Below, piece after piece: positions 23,546-36,830 of a stretch of DNA of 64,000 bases (the first letter of the stretch is position 1; each line of letters starts with the position of its first letter). This stretch comes from Sinohyriopsis cumingii (taxonomy: Eukaryota; Mollusca; Bivalvia; Unionida; Unionidae): positions 36,263,006 through 36,327,005 of the forward strand of contig CM068835.1 of the NCBI GenBank assembly GCA_028554795.2, in the 5' to 3' direction. A program made the translations under genes and the position numbers. The notes under the pieces were generated by a model. The model made no database searches, had not been told where the DNA came from, and saw only the letters and a list, made by a program, of their open reading frames with translations.

Positions 23546-23779
23546 CCTTCACGAGCAAGTTTTTCTTGTGTTACGCTCTTCACTCAAACCCCTGAGTCAT
23601 CTTTCTTTGTACTCTGCGCATCTTCAGAGTCCAACTGTGATAGGGGAGGGACGAAGCGGCATGCAGAGGTTATTACTGACAGTCCTAGTTCCAAATCTAC
23701 ATGGAGGCAGTCTGTGGACAAGTGGTCGTTGTTCTTTGCACCAGGATAGCAAAAACGTTTAGCAGCATCACAGGTGACT

Positions 23780-24310
23780 GAGCAGTCCTGTTTAGGTCAG
23801 CACTGCTCACCCTAGTAAGGAAAAGGACTGGAAAAGGTGTCCTAAAATTTGCCTCTACTATAAACAAACTGGCCGGCTAGCTATGTTTCTCAGCTAGCAC
23901 TTAATGCGGTCGACACCATAAGTATAAACAACCCAAAATCATTATCGGTATATGGAACGTACGCACACTCATGGACAAAGAAGATACACCCAGGCCTCAG
24001 AGAAGAACAGCCCTCATAGTCAGAGAACTGAGCCAATACCAGATTGACATTGCCACTCTTAGCGAGACACGTCTCACCAATGTAGGATCTATCTGCGAAC
24101 CCGAGGGTGGCTACGCCTTTTTGAAGGAAATAAGAGAAGATGAACAAATAATCCACGGAGTCGGTTTTTCCATTCGTACTACACTTTTGTGTCAATTCCC
24201 AGTGGTTCATACGCATATGAACGAACGCTTGATGCAACTCCGCGTCCCCCTGTCTAGGTCATGGTATATCAAATTCATCAGTTCCTATTACCCTGCGTTG
24301 ACCAGGAGAC
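23780..24310 (+). mobile_element. LINE fragment, AP-endonuclease domain
   Basis: A plus-strand frame begins just before IWNVRTLMD and runs through DTPRPQRRTALIVRELSQYQIDIATLSETRL, GGYAF and HGVGFSIR, then NERLMQLRVPL and ISSYYPAL. These are the ordered strands of the N-terminal AP endonuclease of LINEs often annotated as craniofacial-development-protein-2-like. The frame then runs into a (GT)n tract (24313-24334) and is lost. RT is absent, so it is a truncated copy. Confidence 0.75.
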
Positions 24311-24459
24311 AATGTGTGTGTGTGTGTGTGTGTGTTCTTATTGTCTTGATTAATCACTTAGAAACATAATATAATTAATGACGTAAGCATTGATAATGAA
24401 TTCTGTTTCAATTCAGTATGATGAATAAATAAAGCGAAACCTGTCACGGTCACACATTG

Positions 24460-24760
24460 TACGTGTTAGTGTTGTTTATAATCTTATACGATTCCATCCT
24501 TGAAACCTAACTCAAAAGACCGAGTGAGTGTGTCGCTAATTCAGTTAGCATCGCTTGATAATGATTAATTCCTAGCATAAGCATAATTCAACTAAGTCTT
24601 TAGCAATTTTGCCAAAATAAACTTTCACGCAAATATTTTATGACTGTGATCTTTAGCACAAGGTCGAAACGGTGATTACATATATTGCAGATTAATTGCC
24701 GTTTCTTATTAATACTTCATACTAAGAATGAATAGGAGGAATACATCTAGGGTTTTATAA
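24460..24760 (+). repeat. Partial copy of repeat R2
   Basis: It matches about 51145-51420: TCTTATACGA, CCTTGAAACC, AAAGACCGAGTGAG-TGTCGC, then GCACAAGGTCGAAA and ATTAATTGCCG. It is directly followed by R1. Confidence 0.5.
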
Positions 24761-24879
24761 AAGCTATGCGAATGAAAACCTTCAGATAAGAAGTAATGAA
24801 AACTATTTAGGATGCTTACGCAGACGTTAAAATAAAAGCGGCTGTTATTTTCTCACTCATTTATCCATCAACACATTAA

Positions 24880-25620
24880 TCCATAAGCAAATTTCACTGT
24901 AGCACTTCCCATATTTTCAAGACAGAAAAATAACGTTTCAAAGAATCAGTGTGAACTCTAAGTTTAGGACATGGGTATCCGATAGGGTACTTATGTGCTG
25001 TGACTTTTATACACGGGTGTAATTTTACAATCAATATTAATAACAACATAAGTATGTCATATCCATCTGATACAACATATTACTCTCCGTTACAGCTTGT
25101 ACTAAGTATAACTACAGTAGAAATGAGTACTCAGTATCATTTCATTATTTACAATAGAACTTTTAAAAATTGGAACTGATGACACAGTTTCTTGTAATAA
25201 ATATTATTTTTTTATTGTCAGTTTCAATTAACATCCATATGATAAAAGTGATTAATACCTCATTATTATGCGACGATTTATGTTCTTATTTTTCTTTGGT
25301 AACGCGCATAAACTGTGTACTTCGGATGCAACGGTCACACCATAGCTCTCATTAACATATTTGTATTAAAGAACCACATGTAAACATTTGCACGTGAACT
25401 ATGTTACACTAGTGAAGAGATACTTTAAAACAAAACAATAGGGTGAGAAAAATATTCTACGTTGGGGTTTGGACTAAGATAAGTAAATCCTTATCGCGGG
25501 GTTACATTGTATGCCTCCCTACGAGGCTTTTCGTGTGTAGAGACAGTGTATGTAATCTCCCTACTAGGATTTCCTTGTCTCGGTCCAAACCCCAACATAT
25601 TTTCTATATTTCTTACCCAT
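24880..25620 (+). repeat. Dispersed repeat R1 (longest copy) with palindromic core
   Basis: It matches 10555-11510 on the opposite strand across most of its length and 25790-26260 in direct orientation over its last ~470 bp. It ends in the palindrome at 25461-25596. No open frame of note. Confidence 0.65.
25461..25596. mobile_element. Palindromic MITE-like element (copy 1)
   Basis: The two halves are reverse complements with few mismatches: it begins GTTGGGGTTTGGAC and ends GGTCCAAACCCCAAC, and the inner CCTCCCTACGAGGC and GTGTAGAGAC blocks also pair. Near-complete palindromes of this size behave as foldback or MITE elements. No transposase is present. Confidence 0.6.
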
Positions 25621-25789
25621 ACGACCGAGAACTACAGCTGTTTAGCTAACTTTACTTTTCTAGTCTAGTTATCTCAGACCAGTCGTCTCAGTCATGGTGT
25701 CCACGCGCGCTCAGAACTACTTTAAGAAAATTAAAACATTGTTGTCTTCTGCTGTGCCTGACGTATTGTTCTGAACAACAACAACAAAT

Positions 25790-26260
25790 GTATAATAAAA
25801 AGATAATAACTTAAGATCTTTTCAAAATTGGAACTGGCGAAAATGAAAGTTTTTTGTAGTAAATATTAATTATTTATTGTCAATTTCATATAATAATACC
25901 TCATTACTATGCGAAGTTTTATGTTGTTATTTGTCTTTGTTCACGCGTATAAACTGTGTACTTTTGATGCAACGGTCTCAACTCTCATTATCATATTTGT
26001 ATTAATGAGCCACATGCAAACATTTGCACGTGAACTGTATTACACTAGTGAAGAGTTCATTTTACTTTAAAGGAAAAAAATTGGGTGAGAAAAATAATCT
26101 ACCTTGGGGTTTGGACATAAACAAGGAAATCACAGTCGCAGGGTTACATTGTATATCTCCCTACGAGGCTTGTCGGGTGTGGAGACATTGTATGTTACCC
26201 CCGCTACTGGGATTTCCTTTTCTCGGTCCAAACCTCAACATTGATACTATATGTTTCGCC
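25790..26260 (+). repeat. Dispersed repeat R1, direct partial duplicate
   Basis: This repeats the last part of the preceding R1 copy. Shared blocks: AATACCTCATTA-TATGCGA, ATAAACTGTGTACTT, CATATTTGTATTAA, AACATTTGCACGTGAACT, TTACACTAGTGAAGAG and GGGTGAGAAAAAT. The palindrome at 26103-26239 is its core. The head-to-tail arrangement indicates local duplication. Confidence 0.7.
26103..26239. mobile_element. Palindromic MITE-like element (copy 2)
   Basis: It has the same arms as copy 1: CTTGGGGTTTGGAC at the left, GGTCCAAACCTCAAC at the right, with TCTCCCTACGAGGC inside. Confidence 0.6.
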
Positions 26261-26269
26261 TTTCCATTA

Positions 26270-27450
26270 TCAACGGGTGTTACTGATTTTTAAAAGCAAA
26301 TATTCAATCTTAACAACTAAAATGTCGTTGTTTTGTTTTTTTTGGGTGGGGGGCGGCGGGGCACCAGACAGATGCCCCCACCTAGCCAAAGAAGTGGAAA
26401 TTGTCTATGTGTTGTTGTTTTCCCCAAAGGTGTGTTGTATGTGTTATGTTTATAAGAATAATTTTGAAATGAAATATTTTTAAATTTAGAAATTTGTTGG
26501 GGTATTTCTTAAAAAAAGTCTTTAGTTTATCTATAGGGAAGTTCATCCGAGAATGGTTTCTATCACCTCCTCGGAGTTCCTTCCCTACTTCGTACAAGTT
26601 GACCTTTGCTAGAGGTCGCCCTATGTCCCATGTGTGATATATATGTATGCTATATGGTATGATTGCTATATATGTGTTTATCTTGGGACAGCAAATTATT
26701 GATCAAATTCCAGTACCCAGTTGTCCTATCTTTTCCTATGAGTAATGATCTCAATAGAAGATTTGTGGCAATTTTGAATTTTGGCGAGTCAGCGATGTAC
26801 TGTTATATAAATTAAAACCCTAGTGGTTTTTATGTGTGCTATTTTGTGTTCGCTCTCGCTTTTTTATCATGAGATTAACTGTGCTTGAAGTGGGGTCCAT
26901 ACTTTTTTATTAATTGTACGTCTCCCTTCTCGAGCAGGTTATCTTTAATTTATTTAGTTGCCAAAGATAAAAAAAATATTCTTTTATATATATGTATATA
27001 TAGAAAGAAAAGTGAGATTTGTGAGGAAGATAATAGAATCCTACAGAAGGTGTTAAAGGCCTGGGGGTATGTAGTATAGTACGGGAGCTATACTGGTGTT
27101 AGTATTTCTAGAGGGATATAAACTTAGTTTCTTTGGTTTGTACGTATTGATGTCACCTATAGGGGTTGTTTTTCCGGACTCTTCCGTGGGCCTGTTCACT
27201 TCGCGTAGCGCCATGTGGCATAGCCCCACGGCGTCATTATCTCGTACTTCCCCATAGGTGGTCCCTGTCCCCATTGTTTAAAATCAAGTAATTTTCACAG
27301 AAATTTTATATAAAATAATCATGAATTTTGATATACTACTATTACGTTTCCCAGAAGTTTAAACATTAACCGGGGGGGGGGGGGCTATGTCCCTTTTGGG
27401 TAACTATCCACTGGGGATAGTATCATTGCCCCTCTCCCACCCCCTTTAAA
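26270..27450. other. Spacer next to LINE, no gene identified
   Basis: Minus-strand frames at 26382-26597 and 27053-27274 are open but match nothing I recognise. They could be the 3' flank of the LINE at 27.45-29.82 kb. A 13-bp poly-G lies at 27372-27384. Confidence 0.3.
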
Positions 27451-27452
27451 CC

Positions 27453-29815
27453 CTATCTTCCTATTACTATTATTTGGCCACATGCCATCATTGTTGTGAC
27501 AATATAGTCTGTTATCGCGTATAGTGTTCTTTTATTAAAGTTGCCATCTAAGTATATAATGTTTTGTTTTCTGTAATTATCGTTTTTATTTATTTCTGCT
27601 ATTACTTTTATTCTATTATCCTTAGATGTTTCACATTGTGTCATAGTGTGTATTTTGGTAAAGGGTCTTTTTTTGCACAGTAGACATTTTGGCGGTACTC
27701 TGACCATGTGCCGTCGCACTGCAACCTCTTCCGTCAACCATGCATCGTGCATGTATTTGAAGGAGAGGCTTTGAATTTGGTCCAGTGCCCCCATGCTCTG
27801 TTCCAGTTTATGTGTAAGTTTTCTTTCTCTACTTTATTTTTTAGATTCTTTGTAATGTCTTCTCTTACCCAATTGAACGTTAATTTCTCCTCTATTTCCC
27901 AAAGATCTTTTTTGTCCCTTTATTTAAGTAATAGCTCTTTGACATTTCTAAATTCTCTGGGTATTTCTAGTTTCTTGGTAAGTTTTATATTTGTGTATAT
28001 ATCCATTCTGTTTCTTTATGTAAATCCATACCAGCATATGTAAATTCCTTTCCATGGCAACTGGGGTTCTACTTGTATCCTTTTAAATCTGTTTAAAATA
28101 TTTGCAACTTTCAGTAGTATGGGGCTAGGCAGTGCTAGCCTCCCCCTTTCTCTGGCCCTATATAATGTTTCTTTATTTATATAATGCATTTTAAAATCCC
28201 AAAATAAAGTCGATTATTTTATTATCGATTGCATTTCGTGTCACGTTGCCTCTATCTGTAGATTTTAAGATAAAGTTAGAATTAGCGTACATATGTTTTT
28301 GCCACTTGGTCTCGTTCCATAAGGAATAATGGCGTTAGTGCCATTTGTTTTTAAAATTTTCCTACTCATCGCCTACTCCAATATAGTTTCCTAATGCTTT
28401 GACCTTTTCTCTGATTAGATGTTTACTTGCTTCCTAAAAATAGGAAACTGGAGGGGAAATCACTCAGGATTCTGAGTGATTTCCCCTCCAGTTTCCAATT
28501 TTTATAATTTCAGTTTTGTCATGATTGATTTGGGATCCTCATGCTTTTCCAAATTTTTCAAATTCCTTGATTAGGTGTTTAAAGGAATTTTGATCCCTTA
28601 TCAAGTTGGTGCAATCATCAGCATGTTGCAGCATTTTTACTTCTTCTTTTACATTGGGAACTTTAATACCTTCAATGTCTTTGTTTAGTTCAATTTTTAT
28701 ACTTAGAATGTCAATTGCTATTACGTATAATATCATAGATAGTGGGCAGCCTTGCCTCACTGATCTTTCAACATCAGATTTACCTGTCTTTGCTCCATTT
28801 ACCTGCACTCTCGAGGTTATTTTATTGTACATGATTTTAGTCCATTTCCGGAAAGTGTTTCCAAAACCAATTTTTTCTAGCACTTTCTGTATATAGTTGT
28901 GTTCCAATCTATCAGAAGCTTTTTCCTGATCAAAAGTACCATAGCAGCTTTTTGTCCGCTTTCATTAATATATTCTATAATTGTTTTAATGCTCAAAATA
29001 TTGTTTCGGATGTCTCTGCCCTTCGGTCCACATATCTGGTTTTTGTTTATACTTTTTCCCATTCCGTTCTTTATTCTCTCCGCTAGTATTTTACTTAATA
29101 TTTTATAATCCGTATTTAGGAGGGAGATGGGCCTCCAATTTTTAAGATCTTCCCTATCTCCCTTTCCTTTATATATTAAAGTTATAACCTCTTCCTTCAA
29201 ACTTTATGTCATGGTGTCATCTCTAAGTAGTATATTGTTGAACAACCATTCTAATATGGGGGACAACTCACCACATAATTTCGTATAGAAATCCGTGGTG
29301 AGTCCATCTCCACCTGGGGATTTTCCTTTGCTGAGAGTTTGGATACTTCTCACAATTTCTTCTTGCGAGATGAATTCATCACATAAGTCGTTATGTTCTG
29401 TTTATATCATCTCGCACTGAATTTCTTGTAGATATTCCTCTATTTCCGTATCTACAATTTCCTGTGATGTATGTAAGTGGCTGTAAAATTCCTTAATGTA
29501 CTGTACAATTTCCTGTTTGTCTGTTGTACGCTTATTTCCATTTATTTTTAAACTATCCATGATTACCCCCCTCTCCTAAACTCTTCACGTTTGTATAACC
29601 CCTCTGTATTTTATATAAATGGATATATTTTCCTGCTCTTATTTCCCTATCCCTTCTCTTTTCTTCTATAACTTTATTAAGTCTATCTTTTAAATGTTTG
29701 TCTAGCTCTGTTGTATTGTTTTTCTTTAGCTGTAGTCCTATTGATTCCACAACTAAAATTGTAATCTTCTCTTTAGATGAAGGTAGGAAACTGGTGTTGG
29801 AGATTTCCAAATCAT
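27453..29815 (-). mobile_element. L1/Tx1-like LINE remnant with reverse transcriptase
   Basis: Read from 29815 down, the order is: a charged linker; an EEIVRSIQTLSKGKSPGGDG-like block (about 29390-29300); KEEVITLIYKGKGDREDLKNWRPISLLN (29200-29110), the standard RT fingers motif; KILSKILAERIK; a G-x-GRDIRNNIL block; the palm strand with the first Asp (frame break about 28900); SVRQGCPLSMILYVIAIDIL (about 28740); and an HADD box where YADD is expected. Further downstream a CLLC-x13-C block (about 27690) is a candidate zinc motif of the zf-RVT type. Several frame breaks and an inserted inverted repeat (28435-28504) show it is dead. The endonuclease is missing, so the copy is 5'-truncated. Confidence 0.8.
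28435..28504. repeat. Inverted repeat, perfect 25-bp arms, 4-bp loop, inside LINE
   Basis: The arms 28443-28467 (GGAAACTGGAGGGGAAATCA...) and 28472-28496 are exact reverse complements separated by GATT. Pairing extends another 8 bp outward with one mismatch. One arm fits the expected coding sequence after the RT (...KIGNW...) and the other does not. Confidence 0.9.
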
Positions 29816-29829
29816 TGCCTTTAAGGTGT

Positions 29830-30335
29830 TTTAGAGGAGCTTAATTGGAATGCTTAAAATAAGAAAATTGAAACAAAACATAACGGTTGAGGGATTTAAT
29901 TATTGTAGTACATTATAAGCATCTTAAAAGAACAAATACAGAACATCTAAAATGCAAAATATTGTGCGTAATTCAATTGGGTAGAGGAGGATGGGGTACG
30001 TTAGATCTAGATTAATAAAAACACCATAAAAGTTGTGTTTAAACTGAACTTTATGATTGTATAATTGTTTTAGCTAGTCTGGGCTAATTAGTGGATGGTT
30101 TATACCTATTTATGATTAATTTAAACGCACGTAATCTGAACCAGTAGGACCCATTAATTGGGAGTTTGGTTGGATATGTGCCTCATGAGTACCTACATAT
30201 AATCTGAATACCCTTAGACGAAATACTTGAGTGCAGATGATGACATAGACTGAGAGCATAAAGGAACAAAATCTGGACGCAAAGAGTAGCAGGTGTTTAG
30301 AGCATAGATCGATTAAGTTGATTATTGCTCTCACG
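29830..30335. other. AT-rich spacer, no gene seen
   Basis: No recognised frame or repeat. Confidence 0.4.
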
Positions 30336-30337
<2 letters not shown>

Positions 30338-30415
<78 letters not shown>

Positions 30416-30417
30416 GG

Positions 30418-30461
<44 letters not shown>
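30338..30461. repeat. Compound (AT)n-(GT)n-(GA)n microsatellite
   Basis: AT tract 30338-30413, GT tract 30422-30450 and GA tract to 30461. Confidence 0.95.
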
Positions 30462-30469
30462 TAATCAAC

Positions 30470-30945
30470 TATCAGCTAGCGTTGAAACAACGTGCTTGAG
30501 CGATTACAAAAATGATGTAGCTATCAATAAGATCTTCCCATTCTTCACTACAAATATCACTATTTGACGATTTGCCAACAACTAATACGTCAAAATGGAT
30601 ATTGAAAACTTATAATATTTGTCATTACCAGCATAAAGTGAAACCTTGACACTACATTCAACACTGGCTCTCACATACCTTTTATTGCTTCCAAACCTGA
30701 ATGGTGATCGGTGTCTTCAATAGAAAGACTTCATTAAAAGTTGCCTCCTATTGCAGTGACGGTCTGCTAGTTCCTAGGGATAACAATCCAAGTTGTACAT
30801 GAAAGCAACTATCAGTGCAGTTATCATGTGTGTGTGTGTGTGTGTGTGTGTTTTGATTGTTTGTGTGTGTTTGTGTGATACATGTAGAGAGTCTTCAGTT
30901 ATTATTAAAGTCTTATTTTACAACAACCTAAATCCAAAAAACGAA
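30470..30945. other. Spacer with (GT)n tract
   Basis: A GT microsatellite lies at about 30828-30851, with GT-rich sequence to 30878. No gene is seen. Confidence 0.5.
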
Positions 30946-30948
30946 GGG

Positions 30949-31174
30949 GCCCCGAGTGGCCGAGTGGTCTAAAGCGCTCTCAGTTACAGATCAGTGCCAT
31001 CTCGCCTCTGTTTGCGTGAGTTCGAGTCTAGGATTCGGCCAATGTGTGTATGTGAGAAAGCTTACCAGTAGCTTCTCGTGGGTCGGTGGTTCTTCTCGGT
31101 TTTTTTCTGGGTTCTTCCTCCACCATTAATACTGGCCGCTATGCATCGCCTATCGTGTGCTGAAAAATGGCGTT
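30949..31174 (+). mobile_element. SINE family 2 copy
   Basis: Head CCCCGAGTGGCCGAGTGGTC, B-box-like GAGTTCGAGTCTAGG, body CCAGTAGCTTCTCGTGGGTC, CTGGCCGCTATG and GTGCTGAAAAATGGCG. The (AAC)n tail is missing. Confidence 0.8.
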
Positions 31175-31179
31175 TTTAG

Positions 31180-31485
31180 CATATGTTGCGCACTCTCAGA
31201 AACCTCTTATGATCAACAAGTGCGATAGCACTGTGTTTTAAAATGGTGTTGGGTGAAGGTGGCTGGTGATGGTCAATCTATAGTACCATTTAAACCATGA
31301 TGCATACGGCCTTTAAACGATAAGTTATGATGTTTTTGAGACAATCAAAAGCTGCAGTTCTAATTTTCAATCATAAAACATAATATCGAATATGTTCCCC
31401 AAAGCAAAGCGTCGTGACAAGGCATTTACAATTCATTTCAGCGACCAAGCTGGATTTATCAATATAATCTTTCTCTGTGTTATGT
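31180..31485. other. Spacer, no gene seen
   Basis: Short stretch without a recognised feature. Confidence 0.4.
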
Positions 31486-31488
31486 GAA

Positions 31489-31529
<41 letters not shown>

Positions 31530-31690
31530 AATAGTTGTTGGGCACAGTCTTTCTTTTGTCCTGTACAAAACACAAACCACTACAAATTTGTTTAAGAACC
31601 AGCTTAGATTTATCAGACCATTCGACAAGATCAGAACTATGCACATCAATCATTTTTGAGGAGAAAAGGACGACAACAGCACAAAAAACC
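31489..31690. repeat. (ATT)n tract plus short repeat shared with 52970-53180
   Basis: An (ATT)n tract (31489-31528) is followed by a block with GTCTTTCTTTTGTC, ACAAACCACTACAA and AACCAGCTTAGATTTATCAGA-C-ATTCGACAAGATCAGA. An (AAT)n tract at 52970-53024 is followed by a similar block, so this is a small dispersed repeat attached to a microsatellite. Confidence 0.5.
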
Positions 31691-31744
31691 CCAAAAAGCA
31701 AACAAATAATGAAATCCAACATGACTTTATTCCAAGGTGTTGCG

Positions 31745-33731
31745 TAAGGCATATCTTATGGGATCTTTTCTCAAGACCAAGCATCGTCGAGGTTTGCGTA
31801 CGTATTTGTCTGCATATAATATATAAATTAAGGCACCAGTTTAGATTTATCAGTTTCACCTCAATGAATGAGATGGTAATATTTTTATTTTTTTTATTTT
31901 CTGCTACTAGCTTTTGATGAACAATCTGAAATTCGTTATGGCACCACTCACTCTCGACACAATTATTCGATAATACCACTATTACTGGATTCAACGCTTG
32001 ACACAATTTTGTCTGCAATCGCTGCTCTGACAGGGAAATCTATATAATGAACGAAGAGTCTTTAATTCAGATTCTATTCCAGAACCAAGACTAATTCGGG
32101 TACCAAATGGTCATTTTCCATGCTACTGTATGAAACAAAAGCATCGTATGGATTGTATACATATGATTGGTCCTCTTCTGGATGGTTGATTCGACAACCG
32201 AACTTCACGTAAATCCAAATTGTCAGAAAACCACGGTACCAACACACATCACATGCACTTCTCGGGACATCTGTGCGAACATGAACATGCATCTAAGTCA
32301 CAGCACGATCAATTAATAATGTTACAATGACGTTCATACTGACAAAAGAAATCTTCTGTAGCATGTCTGGAGATCAAGGAATCACTGGTACCATCGAATA
32401 CGGTGCTCGTGAGCGTAAAACTGTCTATAATAAACATACCATATATATTTGGATCATCCATTACAAGTTACAATCACAATCGATAGGATTTTCGTGTAGT
32501 TTTAATGTAGTAAATATTGATGTTGTTGTCAATGCAGTTTTCTCGAGATGTCTTATCTCTTTATATGAGAGATCGAGACTTTGAAAATTAAGAAGGGGAT
32601 TCGAATGCACGACTAGATACTCCTTCGATTGTTTTATTTGAAATCAATCAATGTTCAATTGCATGAAATGTGCTACAAAAATGAGATATTATACGCAGTC
32701 TAATATTATTGGACCTCAGATAATGATTACTAATACGTGCGAAAATAAAATGTCGAAAATATTTTTGTCGTAAATATTGTTGTTTCGTAAAATTAGTTCC
32801 ATAATTGACAAGTCGTCAAATTTACTGTATTCTACAAGGTCAAGTTCATTGTTTGCTATTTTAAGCATTAACATATATTGTAAATTTCGGAACGTTCTTG
32901 GCCTTATAGTTTTAACTATGTTGTTTTTCAGGTAAATTCCTTTAATGCCGCTTGCACCTGCGAAAGAGGAATTATCAAGGTACTTTATATTGTTATGCCT
33001 CAGATCCAAAAACAACAGATTCTGGAGTTATTGCTTGAAAAGATGGCAGATTTTCTTTTGCATTATACGACAGACTGAGAAGACTTAGTGCGCGTAGTGG
33101 TTGAACACACTCTCTGTGTAAGGTATGACTCTTATCATGTTGCAAAGACAGGGCATGTAATTGTGATAGTCCAGTAAACGCATCCTTATCTAACGTTTCA
33201 ATTACATTTCGAGAAATATTTAGTGTTTAAAGATTTTGTAGGGACGAAAAGATATTCTCGGTTAAAGTCCTGATGAGGTTGTTAGATATATACAAATATT
33301 CGAACCGTGAAAAGAGGCAGAGGGATGACATCTCCATGTTTCCAACAAAAGTTGTTTTCATGACCAGCTTTGGTCGCATCTCATTTAAGATAGAAATATT
33401 TAGTGATAAATGTGATAAATGGAGAGCATTTACGTTTCTTAAAAGGTTCAGTAATCCAGAAGGAAAGGTTGACAGACGGTTCTTGGCTAAGCTAAATACC
33501 TATAGACCCTTGACGTCCTGGAATATGTAACTGGATAATGTTGTTATTAGATTATGTCCGGCGATGACAACAAATACAATCCCCTGAAGCAATGCTCTGA
33601 TGTCTGTTCTATTTTATTACCTCTGGGAGAGAAATGTAGAGATTATCGGACATTTCATATAATGTCTCCAGTTCGGAAAAAAATCACAAAAGCAAAATAA
33701 TTTTACTGAAGTCATGGATGAATTCGTCCTG
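31745..33731 (-). pseudogene. TLR relic 3 (TIR plus LRR pieces, two large internal deletions)
   Basis: Compared with the intact TLR, the minus strand holds the extreme N-terminal coding region (about 33690-33731), then jumps into the first LRR block (about 33660-32620; NNIKYLDNSSFAGASGI and neighbours at 32716-33015) and the first LRRCT/cysteine cluster (about 32590-32280). It then jumps again to the juxtamembrane region and TIR (WIYVKFG then PYDAFVSYSS at 32074-32292; VIVVLSNN-VES-WCHNEFQI in the 31650-32018 frame). The second LRR block, LRRCT2 and TM are missing, as is the N-terminal non-LRR region. An 8-base deletion lies before VIVVLSNN, the Arg of the BB-loop RDFP motif is Ile, and the terminal stop is lost. 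It is clearly non-functional. Confidence 0.85.
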
Positions 33732-33793
33732 AACTAGTTAACACCTATGATCCTACAAATTACGTGAATCTTTGTTTATTTCTATTACCATCC

Positions 33794-33915
<122 letters not shown>

Positions 33916-33917
<2 letters not shown>

Positions 33918-34029
33918 ACGCTGTATCAATGATATACCATGACATGAATACATTTTTCATTAAAGATTGCAGTGTTACCTTTTATTGAAAAAGTTATACA
34001 ACGAGTGGTGTATCATTGATACAGCGTAC
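33916..34029. repeat. Inverted repeat, 25-bp arms, beside microsatellite
   Basis: GTACGCTGTATCAATGATAT starts the left arm (33916-33940). The right arm (34005-34029) is its reverse complement at 23 of 25 positions. The 64-bp interior has no coding capacity, so a small MITE is possible. Confidence 0.75.
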
Positions 34030-34034
34030 TTTTG

Positions 34035-35443
<1,409 letters not shown>

Positions 35444-35444
35444 T

Positions 35445-36700
35445 TTCACAGGTGTAAGTTTTATTATTGTTATTTTAACTGCAATCAGCCTACATAGCAT
35501 GGTCTAATCTGTAGACTCCTAAGAAAGATGGTGCCGGTTTATTTCTAATCATTTTGTATTTTTTTAAATAATTTTACTTAGATTATATCAAAGATATGCC
35601 AAACTTAACAATGTCAAATATTTGTTTGTATGCCACTTGTTTAAATCATTTCTTAGATAAATATGTTTTGCAAGTTTATATTTAGATGGTCACGTGAATT
35701 AAAATTTCAGCACAAGATTTTTTTTTTTTACATCATTGTATGTATTTTGATAAATATGGTTACTTGAATGTCTAAACGAATAGGTCTATTTCATTAAATA
35801 CAGCAAATCCCATAATAAACGAACATTGAACAACTTGTAAAACGGGTAGCCGTTGACAATGAAGACAAATTAGGTAATGACACGTATTAAATTTGGCGTC
35901 AGTAGAGCTTGTCACACAAACGAGGTGGCCTCTATATTTTATATGGTATCTGTGCGCATGGTCTTTATCAAATGATGTGGCTACGAGTGGCTCTCAAAAA
36001 TGAAGCAAAAGTAAAAAATATTGTCCTTCAACAGAAGTATCCAATACTAACTTGTTTCCTAAGCAGCTAAGTAACATCGGAATTCATACCGTACTGTACT
36101 AGTGTGGACATCTTTCGAAATCAGTTTCTTAGCACTTGATCTTGTCCAATTTCCTCAGTATTTTTGTCATGATCGCTAATAAATTCAAGGGTATCGTTCT
36201 GCCCGAAAGTCAAGACAGAGTGACCTCCCTTGAGAACATACAATTACTCGTATTCCAGAGATTTCAGGTTCTATAAATCAGAACTATAACTTGGGGTTAG
36301 GCAAATCAAAATTTTGTATTGATGAAAATATATTGGAGATATGGTAGATACCTATTTTGATCAGGCAAGGGAGGTAATTATTGTATGCAGGCAAAGCATG
36401 TAACCCCTGTAACATTTGTATAGGACACACGGTAATAATTGTACGGAAGAACTGTGAACCAGTCTAGAAATGGGAGAACAAATAATAGAGTATTTACGGA
36501 TTTGGTGGCCCATAATTGGTTAATAATGAAAATTAAAATTTTAGTAAAAATATCATTTGAGAGCTTGTCCTATATGTAATTTAAGAAGTTATTGAATTTT
36601 GAATATGATAGTGTTTCCATATATTTACTATTGGAGTTGAATTAGTACCGTGAGTCCTTATGCAGTAAATGGAGTAACTCTTGCGTGCATTTGATCACTT
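35445..36700. other. AT-rich spacer, no gene seen
   Basis: No recognised frame or repeat family. Confidence 0.4.
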
Positions 36701-36704
36701 TTTT

Positions 36705-36830
36705 GAGGTTAGAGATCGTGAGTTGATTCCATCAGAATAGAGATCGTGAGCTGATTCAGATAGATTATAGATCATGAACTCCTTCATACAGATTAGAGAT
36801 CGTGACATGGTTCAAACATTAGGAATCACT
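36705..36830. repeat. Minisatellite, ~35-bp imperfect units
   Basis: Four units carry AGAGATCGTGA or a close variant (ATAGATCATGA), each followed by CTGATTCA-like and CAGATTAGA-like blocks. Two further decayed units lie at about 37015-37075. Confidence 0.65.

Noticed and set aside
31536-31690. Apparent second TIR C-terminal fragment beside TLR relic 3
   Set aside because: A short block (CCAG-TTAGATT-ATCAG) resembles the TIR end, but the block continues as a repeat shared with 53.0 kb and shows no further TIR motif.
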